Source: JABMOW01 sp964409335 (GTDB lineage: Bacteria > Fidelibacterota > Marinisomatia > SCGC-AAA003-L08 > JACNLC01). From it: a stretch of DNA of 31,835 bases. The notes below the pieces were generated by a model, which searched no databases, was not told the origin of the DNA, and was given only the letters and a program-made list of their open reading frames with translations. Below are positions 1-7,391 of the stretch, piece by piece (positions within the stretch are counted from its first letter, which is position 1; each line of letters opens with the position of its first letter). The stretch lies in NCBI GenBank assembly GCA_964409335.1, contig CAYPCW010000032.1:1-31835 (forward strand), read 5' to 3'. A program made the position numbers and the translations under genes.

Positions 1-552
1 AGAATCATAACCTTGTGCCAGCGGATACAGAAATTCATGAATGGAAATGGGAACACCGTCCTGGTGCCGTTTGGTAAAATCATCCCGTTCCAGCATTTGA
101 GCGACCGTATAAAAAGAAGTGAGTTTGATTACATCCTGAAATGACAGGCTGTTTAACCACTGTGAATTATAGACAATTTGGAGCTTTTCCAAATCCAAAA
201 TGATAGACGCTTGCTTAATGTATGATTCACCATTTTCACGGGTTTCATCCCAGGTTAGTTGCGGACGGGTTTTGTTTCTGCCGGTAGGATCGCCGATCAT
301 CGCTGTCACATCACCGATAAGAAGAATAGCCTGATGTCCCAGATCCTGAAAATGACGAAGTTTCCGCAATACGACCGCATGCCCGATATGTAAATCGGGA
401 CGGCTGGGGTCACATCCCAGCTTTACCCGCAATGGAGTATTCGTGTTCTCTGAGCGGATGAGTTTCGCGACCAATTCTTCTTCAGGGATGATCTCTTCCG
501 TACCCCTTCTGATCAGGTCCATCTGTTCATTCAATGGGGGGAAATGGCTCAT
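1..552 (-). CDS. tyrS: Tyrosine-tRNA ligase, N-terminal part (cut by window edge)
   Basis: Cytoplasmic class I aminoacyl-tRNA synthetase that charges tRNA-Tyr with tyrosine using ATP. The 184 visible residues hold the start of the Rossmann catalytic domain. The signature stretch LGCDPSRPDLHIGHAVVLRKL-like contains the HIGH motif at residues 55-58, followed by a GDVTAMIGDPTGR stretch typical of bacterial TyrS. The KMSKS loop and the tRNA-binding C-terminus lie beyond position 1; bacterial TyrS is usually about 400-430 residues. The ATG at 552-550 overlaps the smpB stop by four bases (ATGA), so the two genes are probably co-transcribed and translationally coupled. Nothing is unusual in the visible part. 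Confidence 0.95.
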   Translation of the reverse strand, partial: MSHFPPLNEQMDLIRRGTEEIIPEEELVAKLIRSENTNTPLRVKLGCDPSRPDLHIGHAVVLRKLRHFQDLGHQAILLIGDVTAMIGDPTGRNKTRPQLTWDETRENGESYIKQASIILDLEKLQIVYNSQWLNSLSFQDVIKLTSFYTVAQMLERDDFTKRHQDGVPISIHEFLYPLAQGYDS

Positions 553-1004
553 ACAAATGTCTTCATTTTTTTCATCTCGCGATCTGTGTCCCGTTTTATA
601 TCCTTCCTGGTGATATCCTGTCTTTTATCCCATCGCTTCTTGCCTTTGGCAATAGCAACCTCTAATTTTACATGATTTTTATTAAAATACAATCTCAATG
701 GGATCAGGGTCATCCCTTTTTCATCCATGGCTCTGGCGAGTTTCAATATTTCCTTACGGTGAACCAGTAATTTTCGATCATGGACTGGTGTATGTGTTGT
801 GTACCCCGCATGAGAATATTCACCGATATGCATTCCGATAATGAACAATTCATTTCTGACAATTCGAACATAGGCTTCTTTGATGCTTGCTTTTCCTTCA
901 CGAAGAGATTTTACTTCACTGCCATGCAATACCATCCCCGCTTCGATGGTATCGATGATATGATAGTCGTGCCGTGCTTTTCTGTTTGTCGCTATAATTT
1001 TCAT
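549..1004 (-). CDS. smpB: SsrA-binding protein SmpB
   Basis: SmpB binds tmRNA (SsrA) and brings it to stalled ribosomes for trans-translation. The product is 151 residues, the usual length. Family features seen: N-terminal NRKARHDYHIIDTIEAGMVLHGSEVKSLR, the central HxR-rich beta-barrel segment, and the basic tail GKKRWDKRQDITRKDIKRD that becomes ordered in the ribosomal mRNA channel. No clear Shine-Dalgarno sequence precedes the ATG at 1004. The stop overlaps the tyrS start. A promoter on the minus strand should lie between 1005 and about 1150, but I cannot choose one with confidence. No tmRNA gene is visible in the window. Confidence 0.96.
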   Translation of the reverse strand: MKIIATNRKARHDYHIIDTIEAGMVLHGSEVKSLREGKASIKEAYVRIVRNELFIIGMHIGEYSHAGYTTHTPVHDRKLLVHRKEILKLARAMDEKGMTLIPLRLYFNKNHVKLEVAIAKGKKRWDKRQDITRKDIKRDTDREMKKMKTFV

Positions 1005-1162
1005 GTTTTTTCAAACCGTTAAACCCTTTGGGATGATTGACCATATTGAACAACCCTATTTTTAAATTCCCTGTAGTGTCCGTCTATAATATCCATATTT
1101 TCAAGTCAAAATATAGGCGAGCAATTTACCCGGTATCATCCACGTAGTTCAAGTTTATTTCC

Positions 1163-1192
1163 TTGATATTCCAAAGGGGAACCCTGTAATAT
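1163..1192 (+). promoter_or_regulatory. Sigma-70-type promoter for tRNA-Leu
   Basis: TTGATA (1163-1168) and TAATAT (1187-1192) are separated by 18 bases and sit about 46 bases upstream of the mature tRNA 5' end. A start site near 1199 would give a short leader to be removed by RNase P. Assigned by consensus match only. Confidence 0.5.
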
Positions 1193-1237
1193 TTGCCCGC
1201 TGTTTTTTGAGAAAAGTCAATCGAGAAAACAGAAAAT

Positions 1238-1322
1238 GCCCGGATGGTGAAATTGGTAGACACGCCAGGTTCAGGGTCTGGTGACCAATACGGTCGTGCT
1301 GGTTCGATTCCAGTTCCGGGTA
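1238..1322 (+). tRNA. tRNA-Leu (anticodon CAG)
   Basis: A cloverleaf can be drawn by eye. The acceptor stem GCCCGGA pairs with TCCGGGT (first pair G-U), with discriminator A. The D-loop contains TTGGTAGA. The anticodon arm is CCAGG-TTCAGGG-TCTGG with anticodon CAG. The long class II variable arm (GACC-AATAC-GGTC) is typical of tRNA-Leu. The T-arm loop is TTCGATT. CCA is not encoded and must be added after transcription. Length is 85 nt. Confidence 0.96.
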
Positions 1323-1325
1323 CGG

Positions 1326-1351
1326 AAAATCCCAGCGAAGGTTGGGATTTT
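1326..1351 (+). terminator. Intrinsic terminator after tRNA-Leu
   Basis: Perfect 9-bp inverted repeat AAAATCCCA (1326-1334) / TGGGATTTT (1343-1351) with an 8-base loop, starting four bases after the tRNA discriminator base. The stem ends in four T residues. It most likely ends the tRNA transcript. Confidence 0.7.
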
Positions 1352-2048
1352 ACTTATGAGAAAAAGCCATGCAGGTTACCCGCCTGCAGCCGGCAGGGAT
1401 TTCGGTCTGATCCACGAATTGCCGCGGATAATCTGATCACACGGCTTGGTCAATCCTGAAAATTTTTTCCTTTTGTGAAATCCGATAACCCGTTAAATCT
1501 GTGATCCGGACATTGAGTGACCACGGGTTTTTCATGATGGCGGTTTTTTCGGGGATTTTGTCCGGTAAAGCATTCCTTTTTTTCTTCCACACCTGTACCC
1601 GTCATTGATAAAGGCATTCTGTAAAGCCTCCTTCTTTGTCAGATGATTTTCCAGGATTCAATTCGTGAATATCATGAAAAATCCCATGATAAATACTTCA
1701 CTCCGACACCACGCCATTTCCCTTTCATCGACAGTATTCCCGATGCGGGATCGCCGTAATGACCAATGATGTCGCGGACCCACATATCCCGCAGGGAAAC
1801 ATCATCATCATCATCAGAGAAGGGCGGGGGCAGGAAGAATCCATGAACACATCTATGCATCAACGTTCAAATCCATTCCTTCACTTGCGTTTTTTCCGCC
1901 GGAAAAATTCTATTTTTTAAATCAAAATTTTTCATTGAATTTCCGTATAATTCTCTTTAATTTTCTTACGGGTAACTTACGAGTATTGTTATAACTGTCC
2001 ATTGTGAGCCGCCGGCCGTTTGCGGCAAATAACAGGGCAGGCGTAAAA
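1352..2048. other. Long intergenic stretch, possibly decayed coding DNA
   Basis: About 700 bases with no convincing gene. On the minus strand two segments look somewhat protein-like. One (about 1672-1863) encodes a piece containing RDMWVRDIIGHYGDPASG. The other (about 1459-1600) encodes a piece containing MKNPWSLNVRITDLTGYRIS. They are in different frames or split by stops, and I recognise no family. They could be remnants of one gene or chance. CT-rich and T-rich runs occur near 1540-1600. A TATAAT box at 1946-1951 has no good -35 partner. Confidence 0.3.
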
Positions 2049-2165
2049 ATGAGAGATTTTATGAAACTGCAGATTTTGAGACGAGGGGCTGAACTCGTTG
2101 TCAGGACATACAAATTATCCGGAGATTTGCCGGATAATAAAAAATATGGAACCATCAGCCAAAAG
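2049..2165 (+). pseudogene. Truncated four-helix-bundle protein (N-terminal helix only)
   Basis: From the ATG at 2049 the frame reads MRDFMKLQILRRGAELVVR followed by TYKLSGDLPDNKKYGTISQ. This matches the N-terminal helix pair of the small four-helix-bundle family (also called 23S rRNA-intervening-sequence proteins, about 120 residues; typical text is F..L.VW..A..L....Y.L....P..E.YGL..Q). The similarity stops after YGTISQ, where intact members continue with a conserved Arg-Ala-Ser-x-Pro-x-N-I-A-E-G segment. The frame then runs into unrelated sequence and the lexA start. I read it as a 3'-truncated pseudogene cut at the lexA junction. The family's function is unknown. Confidence 0.55.
2115..2137. 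promoter_or_regulatory. 8-bp inverted repeat upstream of lexA (possible operator)
   Basis: TTATCCGG (2115-2122) and CCGGATAA (2130-2137) form a perfect inverted repeat with a 7-base spacer, 57 bases upstream of the lexA ATG. lexA genes of such cassettes usually repress themselves, so this is a candidate LexA site. It matches neither the E. coli CTGT-N8-ACAG box nor the Gram-positive GAAC-N4-GTTC box, and it lies within the remnant coding sequence, so it may be fortuitous. Confidence 0.25.
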
Positions 2166-2194
2166 TCAATAACCCATCAAAACCGGAGGTCCTT

Positions 2195-2794
2195 ATGCTT
2201 CTTTCGCCGAAAAAACAACAATTTGTAGACTTCATCCGGGATTTTACCCGGCAGCAGGGACGCGCCCCGACCTTTATCGAGATCACCGAAGGACTGGGGG
2301 TCCGTTCTCTGGGCACCGTCAACTGGTATGTGAACGAGTTGGAAAAAGACGGTATCCTGAAACGAATGAAAGGATATAACGGTAAACGGGCGCTGTCCGT
2401 TCTTGAGCAGCATATGCACAACACGCTCCCGCTTCTGGGGCTTATCACTGCGGGATACCCTCTGGAAGTCTTCGAAACCCGGGAGACCATTGATGTCCCA
2501 TCCCCCTTATTTCACCGTGACAATTACGCACTGAAGGTAGCGGGGAATTCCATGATCGAAGACAATATCCAGGACGGCGATTTTGTGATTATCCGCAAGG
2601 TAGAAGACGCGGACCCGGGTCAGACCGTGGTGGCATATGTGAATGGTGAAGCCACGCTGAAACGATACTACCCCAAATCCGGGGGCATCGAACTCCATCC
2701 CCGGAATCCGGAATACAATATCATCTATGTCTCTCCTGAAGATGATTTTAAGATCGGCGGCATCGTAAAGGGGCTGATACGGGAGTATCATTGA
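2195..2794 (+). CDS. lexA: LexA repressor, SOS regulator (autoprotease)
   Basis: Dimeric transcriptional repressor of DNA-damage genes that cleaves itself when RecA-ssDNA filaments form. The 199 residues match the family length. An N-terminal winged HTH (about 1-65) has the recognition-helix region VRSLGTVNWYVNEL. The peptidase S24 domain follows, with the Ala86-Gly87 cleavage site (LITAGYP), catalytic Ser119 in GNSMIEDNI and Lys156 in GEATLKRYY, all intact. A good ribosome site GGAGGT (2183-2188) precedes the ATG. The gene heads a same-strand group with imuB-like and dnaE2-like genes, as in the lexA2-imuAB-dnaE2 cassettes of other bacteria, so it may be a cassette-specific LexA. The cell could have a second LexA elsewhere. 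The operator is not identified. Confidence 0.95.
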   Translation: MLLSPKKQQFVDFIRDFTRQQGRAPTFIEITEGLGVRSLGTVNWYVNELEKDGILKRMKGYNGKRALSVLEQHMHNTLPLLGLITAGYPLEVFETRETIDVPSPLFHRDNYALKVAGNSMIEDNIQDGDFVIIRKVEDADPGQTVVAYVNGEATLKRYYPKSGGIELHPRNPEYNIIYVSPEDDFKIGGIVKGLIREYH

Positions 2795-2850
2795 TGGGGG
2801 TGCCGGATGCTGGATGTTGGACGTATGAAATATAATAAAGGAAATGCAAT

Positions 2851-3192
2851 ATGAAGAAAGACCTGTCTGTAAAAACATTCAAATTCTCTGTTCAGGCCGC
2901 TCAATGGTGCCGGGCGCTGGAAAAATCGCCCGGGATTCCCCGATTATTCAGCCGGCAATTATTCCGTGCCGGGGCCTCAATTGGCGCAAATACCGAAGAA
3001 GGACAAGGGGCGCAGCGCCAAGCGGCTCGTGAACCTTTTTATTGGATACTCCTTCGACAGGCCGGCAACGGAGCGAACCGAACGGCGGGAATCACTGCGG
3101 GTATTTCGACACACCCGATACGGAGAATATGTTCGGTCCGGCGTTTCCCCCTTCCCCGTTCGCCCCTCCCGCTTTTCACTTCACCCTTCTGA
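2851..3192 (+). pseudogene. Four-helix-bundle protein, internally damaged
   Basis: The reading frame begins at ATG 2851 after AAGGAA. Residues 1-60 match the small four-helix-bundle family well: FKFSVQAAQWCRALEKSPG, then RQLFRAGASIGANTEEGQGAQ, which corresponds to the conserved R.gtSIgANy.Ea.ga segment. After about residue 60 the text AREPFYWILLRQAG resembles the later EARETLYWLRLL helix, as if a block of about 12-16 residues had been lost. From about 3060 the frame is filled by low-quality repeat-like sequence (CTTCGACAGGCCGGCAACGG and on) and ends at 3190-3192. The TGA overlaps the imuB start as TGATG, so translation of this damaged frame may still carry ribosomes to imuB. No known enzymatic role. 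Confidence 0.55.
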
Positions 3193-4343
3193 TGTTTGTT
3201 TTTCACATCAGGTTAAATGATTTTGAGCTTCAGGCGGAGCGGATGCTGGATGCCACATTGCGCACCCGGGCTGTGGCTATTATCTCATCCCATCATCAGA
3301 ATGGCACGATTGTCTGTCTGTCGAAAGAGGCAGAGGAAGAGGGATTGGTCTATGGCATGAAAGTGTCATTGGCGCGGCGGATGTCCCACAGTGCCCAGTT
3401 GATTCCGTATAATACCAGTTTGTACACGCGGATGAACCGATATGTGTATCACACGCTTACCGGATTTTCTCCGGTGGTGGAGCCGGCAGCCATCGGGCGG
3501 TTTTACGTGGATATGACCGGCATGCATTCATTTTACAAGAATCAGGTTCAGGCGGGATACCGGATGTTCAAGGAGATTCAGTTTAAAGCCAGCTTGAGCA
3601 GCCGGATCGGTATCAGCGCCAATAAGTTGGTGAGCCATATATCCACCGACGTGATTCCTGAGCAGATCAACGAAGTGTCGCCGGGATACGAGCCGCAATT
3701 CCTCTCGCCCCTGTCGTCCGGAATATTGCCGGTGGTACGGGAGAAACCGGTGACCCGTATCATTAATTTTCTGTTTCTTCGGCAGGTGCATCATATTCAG
3801 GAGGTTACCTCGGACTCTCAAACCGGCGCCATTCTGTTTGGCGATCATTATCCGCGGGTATCCAGAGAGGCCCGGGGCGAGGATACCTCCATTGTGCAGC
3901 CGCCGAGACTTCGGGATCATGTGATGGTGCAGAAAGTACTGTCATCGGATACGAATGACGAGACGATCCTCCGCCCGGTGGTGCAGGAACTGGCGGAACA
4001 GACTGCCTTTCAGTTGAGGCAGCGCCGGAAAATTGCCGGGTCCGTTTCACTGGAAATTCACTACACTGACGGTTTTCGAAGTCTCCGGAAAGGGACGCTT
4101 ATATCCAATGACAATCAGCCGGTGACAGACGCCTGTATCACCCTGTTTACCCATGCCCGTTCCCGGCGAAACCGTATCCGCTCGGTGCTGATTGATGCTA
4201 CCCGGCTGAAATTGACGGCGAACCAGTTGAATCTGTTCGATGACCGGCACACCGAAGACCGGGCGCTGTCTCTCGCCATGGACCGGATCCGTACCAAATT
4301 CGGATTTAATGCCATTAAACCGCTGGCAGCGCTGGCGTGCTGA
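3192..4343 (+). CDS. imuB: ImuB-like inactive Y-family DNA polymerase
   Basis: Y-family polymerase fold (palm, fingers, thumb, little finger), 383 residues from the ATG at 3192. The longer open frame from 3042 has only repeat-like residues upstream, while MFVFHIRLNDF aligns with the family N-terminus. All three catalytic carboxylates are missing: the Asp of the first motif (HIDMD type) is Arg7, and the Asp-Glu pair of the SIDEA motif is Gly102-Arg103 in AAIGRFYVDMTG. The motif QLNLF at 345-349 is a textbook beta-clamp binding peptide. This combination defines ImuB, a non-catalytic adaptor that links the clamp to the error-prone polymerase DnaE2/ImuC. No ribosome site is obvious; the start overlaps the preceding stop (TGATG). 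An alternative reading is a diverged DinB/UmuC, but the lost active site argues against catalysis. Confidence 0.82.
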   Translation: MFVFHIRLNDFELQAERMLDATLRTRAVAIISSHHQNGTIVCLSKEAEEEGLVYGMKVSLARRMSHSAQLIPYNTSLYTRMNRYVYHTLTGFSPVVEPAAIGRFYVDMTGMHSFYKNQVQAGYRMFKEIQFKASLSSRIGISANKLVSHISTDVIPEQINEVSPGYEPQFLSPLSSGILPVVREKPVTRIINFLFLRQVHHIQEVTSDSQTGAILFGDHYPRVSREARGEDTSIVQPPRLRDHVMVQKVLSSDTNDETILRPVVQELAEQTAFQLRQRRKIAGSVSLEIHYTDGFRSLRKGTLISNDNQPVTDACITLFTHARSRRNRIRSVLIDATRLKLTANQLNLFDDRHTEDRALSLAMDRIRTKFGFNAIKPLAALAC

Positions 4344-4355
4344 TAAAAACCAGTC

Positions 4356-7300
4356 ATGTTCGCCCACTTAAACACACACTCGGTATATTCGCCCATGCGG
4401 GGAACGGCCTCTCCCCGGGAACTGGCACGGCATGCAAAGCGGTTGAACATGAGCCATCTGGCGCTCACCGAAACCAACGGGTTGTGGGGATTTATCCGGT
4501 TTGTACAGCAGGCGAGGGAATCCGGCATCAAACCCATTGCCGGTGTCAATATCATCACCGAAGCAGATGATGTTATCCTGTTGGCAGAAAACCAAACGGG
4601 ATATGAAAACATCTGCCGCATCGTCTCCCGGGTTCATGACGATCCTGCCATCGGCATCATCCCCCTGCTGAAACCCCGGCGGGCGGGACTGTTCGTACTG
4701 GCTCACCATGAGTCCACCCTTCAGGCGCTGACCACCATCATATCCAACTCTCAATTGTTTGTAGAACTCCGCCCCGGCACCACCGAACATCAGGCAAAAC
4801 ATCTTGCAAACGCCTACAAGTTGGAGACAGTTGCCACCGGCGATGTGTACTTTATTCATCCCGGAGACCAGAAAACGCATAAGGTACTTCGTGCGATTGA
4901 GAAAAATTCCACCCTGTCACACCTGTCACCGGAGGACTACAAAGACGAGCGCCACTACTTTCGGTCTGAAAAGCAGATGATCACTCTTTTTCCAAACAGC
5001 ATGGATGCCATCAATAATGCCCAGTATCTGGCAGACCGGTGCAAAACCGACTGGACATACCTGAACACGATCTTCCCTCATATGAATCTGAAGGAGACCC
5101 ACAGCGCCAATACCCGCCTGAAAGATATCGTCTATGAGGGGGCAAAGAAACGGTATGGTGATATTTCGGATGCCGTCCGGGAGCGTATCGAATATGAACT
5201 CTCCCTCATCGTTCATAAGGGATTTTCCCCCTACTTTCTCGTGGTGTATGACATCGTGCAACAGACAAAATCCACCATTGGCAGAGGGTCCGGCGCTGCA
5301 TCCATTGTGAGCTATTGTCTGTACATTACGCAGGTTGATCCCCTGAAATACCATTTGCAGTTCGAGCGGTTCATTCATCCGGAGCGGGTGGATATGCCTG
5401 ACATCGACATTGATTTTCCCTGGGATGAACGGGACGATATTCTGGCGTACATTTTTAAGAAATATACCACTCATAATACGGCGATGGTGTGCAGTCAGGT
5501 GTTTCTTCAGCCCCGGTCCGCCATCCGGGAGGTGGGTAAAGTGTACGGTCTATCCAACGAGGAGATCAAGGCGGTGACCAAGCGGATCGGATACCACAGC
5601 CGGCATTCGGATATGGTTCAGTGGGTAAAAACCGACAACCGGTTTAAGAATATCCATCTGGACGATACGCTGATGGAAATTTTGGAGCAAAGTCAGAAGA
5701 TCGTGGGGACATTCCGATATCCGTCAGTGCATCCCGGCGGCGTGATTATTGTTCCGGATGAGATCCGGAAATATGTGCCGGTACTCACAGCGCCCAAAGG
5801 GGTACAGATTGTGGAATGGGAAAAGGACCAGGTTGAGGACTCCGGACTGCTGAAGATCGACATTTTGGGGAACCGGTCTCTGGCGGTTGTACGGGATACC
5901 CTGATACAGATCGGCCTCCACCGGAACAAGTATATGGACTATCATTCCATCCAGCCGGAAGGTGATTCTGCAACGGAGGCTCTGATGATAGCGGGCAGGA
6001 CCATGGGTATCTTTTATATTGAGAGCCCCGCTACCCGGCAGTTACTGGCAAAAGCGGGGAGAGTAGATTTTGAACATGTCGTGATCTACTCGTCTATCAT
6101 CCGGCCGGCGGCGAACCGGTACACCAATCTCATGCTGGAGCGCATCCACGGGCAGCCCTGGGAATTACTGCATCCCGACTTATCCTTCCTGAAGGAAAGC
6201 TATGGGATTATGGTGTACGAAGAGCAGGTGTCCACGACGGCACGGGTTATGGCGGGGTTTGGATATGCGGAATCGGATTACCTGCGGAAAGTGATCTCCC
6301 GCCCGGCGCTGGCGTATCTTGTCCCCCATTGGCATAAAAAATTCGTCCACGGAATGGAGCGCCGGGGATATTCGCAGGAACTGGCGCAGACGCTCTGGGG
6401 CATGATCGAATCATTTTCAGGATATTCATTCTGCAAGCCTCACTCCGCATCGTATGCCATGCTGTCCTTCACCTGCGCTTATCTGAAGGCGCACTTTCCG
6501 GCGGAATTTCTGGCATCGGTGGTGACAAACCAGGGCGGGTTTTATGGCAGTTTCGCCTATTTCAGCGAAGCCCGGCGGTTCGGGATCGACATTCTCCCTC
6601 CCCACATCAACCGGAGCGACTACGGACACCGGGGGCGGAAAAACCACATCCGCATGGGATTTATGGCTATCCGCAGCCTTCAGAAAAAAACCGTCGATGC
6701 CATACTGGATGAACGAAAATCCGGTGATTTCACGTCACTGCCTGATTTTCTTATGCGGGTAGATATGGATCTGGCAGATGCTATCGCTCTGACTAATGCC
6801 GGATGTTTTACCGAATTGGAGCCCAACCTGTCTCACAAGGAGATCGCCTTTAAAGTGGCGTGCGCCTATCTGCAGAATGAACGGAGTGATCACTCATTTC
6901 AATTATCGGCGTCGGCAGGGCTGACCAATGAAGAAAAACTGAAATTGGAGATCGGTTCGTTCGGGTATCCTATTTCCAAACATCCGCTGGAACGGTATCT
7001 GCCCTACTTCGCCGGGCGGATCAGAAAAGCCCAAGACATTCCCCGTCTGGTGGGCAGAACCATCAACCTGGCAGGCGTTTATATCACCCGAAAGACCACC
7101 TCCACTCAAAAACACGAAGCGATGGAATTCGTCACTTTTGAAGATGAAACCGATATCTTCGAATGCGTCATGTTTCCCCGGACGTTTCAGCAATATGGCG
7201 ATCTGCTGAACTGGGAGAGATTATTCATTCTGCGGGGAAAAGTAGAAGAAGCGTTCGGCGTTTTTTCGGTGACCATCGAAAAATTATCCAGCCTGACGGG

Positions 7301-7367
7301 GATGATCCGCAAATTACAGCCGGCTCGCCAGTCACAATTTCAAGCGCCGGAACTGATCACAGATTGA
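4356..7367 (+). CDS. dnaE2: Error-prone DNA polymerase III alpha-type subunit (DnaE2/ImuC)
   Basis: C-family replicative-type polymerase used for translesion synthesis with ImuB. The 1003 residues are shorter than DnaE1 (about 1160) and fit the DnaE2 group. Order: PHP domain (about 1-200), palm with catalytic Asp349 and Asp351 in MPDIDIDF and the third Asp502 in LLKIDILGNRSL, fingers, helix-hairpin-helix region with LPDFLMRV (about 790-820), and an OB-fold (about 905-960). The PHP metal site looks degenerate: HLNTHS replaces HxHxH (Asn6) and LTET replaces LTDH (Glu39-Thr40). The tau-binding C-terminus of DnaE1 is absent. Twelve bases separate it from imuB, so co-transcription is likely and LexA control is expected from known cassettes. 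Its stop lies three bases from the end of the converging gene. Confidence 0.93.
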   Translation: MFAHLNTHSVYSPMRGTASPRELARHAKRLNMSHLALTETNGLWGFIRFVQQARESGIKPIAGVNIITEADDVILLAENQTGYENICRIVSRVHDDPAIGIIPLLKPRRAGLFVLAHHESTLQALTTIISNSQLFVELRPGTTEHQAKHLANAYKLETVATGDVYFIHPGDQKTHKVLRAIEKNSTLSHLSPEDYKDERHYFRSEKQMITLFPNSMDAINNAQYLADRCKTDWTYLNTIFPHMNLKETHSANTRLKDIVYEGAKKRYGDISDAVRERIEYELSLIVHKGFSPYFLVVYDIVQQTKSTIGRGSGAASIVSYCLYITQVDPLKYHLQFERFIHPERVDMPDIDIDFPWDERDDILAYIFKKYTTHNTAMVCSQVFLQPRSAIREVGKVYGLSNEEIKAVTKRIGYHSRHSDMVQWVKTDNRFKNIHLDDTLMEILEQSQKIVGTFRYPSVHPGGVIIVPDEIRKYVPVLTAPKGVQIVEWEKDQVEDSGLLKIDILGNRSLAVVRDTLIQIGLHRNKYMDYHSIQPEGDSATEALMIAGRTMGIFYIESPATRQLLAKAGRVDFEHVVIYSSIIRPAANRYTNLMLERIHGQPWELLHPDLSFLKESYGIMVYEEQVSTTARVMAGFGYAESDYLRKVISRPALAYLVPHWHKKFVHGMERRGYSQELAQTLWGMIESFSGYSFCKPHSASYAMLSFTCAYLKAHFPAEFLASVVTNQGGFYGSFAYFSEARRFGIDILPPHINRSDYGHRGRKNHIRMGFMAIRSLQKKTVDAILDERKSGDFTSLPDFLMRVDMDLADAIALTNAGCFTELEPNLSHKEIAFKVACAYLQNERSDHSFQLSASAGLTNEEKLKLEIGSFGYPISKHPLERYLPYFAGRIRKAQDIPRLVGRTINLAGVYITRKTTSTQKHEAMEFVTFEDETDIFECVMFPRTFQQYGDLLNWERLFILRGKVEEAFGVFSVTIEKLSSLTGMIRKLQPARQSQFQAPELITD

Positions 7368-7391
7368 CCGTTATATGGAAGGATCAATCTG
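7360..7391. repeat. Inverted repeat across convergent gene ends
   Basis: CAGATTGA (7360-7367) and TCAATCTG (7384-7391) form a perfect 8-bp inverted repeat with a 16-base loop, spanning the last codons of dnaE2 and of the converging membrane-protein gene. Neither side is followed by a T-run, so it is not a classical intrinsic terminator, though an RNA hairpin here could affect 3' ends of both messages. Confidence 0.4.

Noticed and set aside
780..1022. Plus-strand open frame of 80 codons
   Set aside because: Antisense shadow of smpB, with no family features.
1244..1459. Plus-strand open frame of 71 codons
   Set aside because: It lies over the tRNA-Leu gene and its terminator; the coding look comes from the tRNA.
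1946..1951. TATAAT box as the lexA promoter
   Set aside because: The hexamer 17 bases upstream (CAAAAT) is no -35 element, and it lies almost 250 bases from the start with a damaged gene between.
3042..3191. Longer N-terminus for the ImuB-like protein
   Set aside because: The extra 50 residues are encoded by repeat-like sequence overlapping the damaged four-helix-bundle gene, and similarity to the polymerase family starts at the ATG at 3192.
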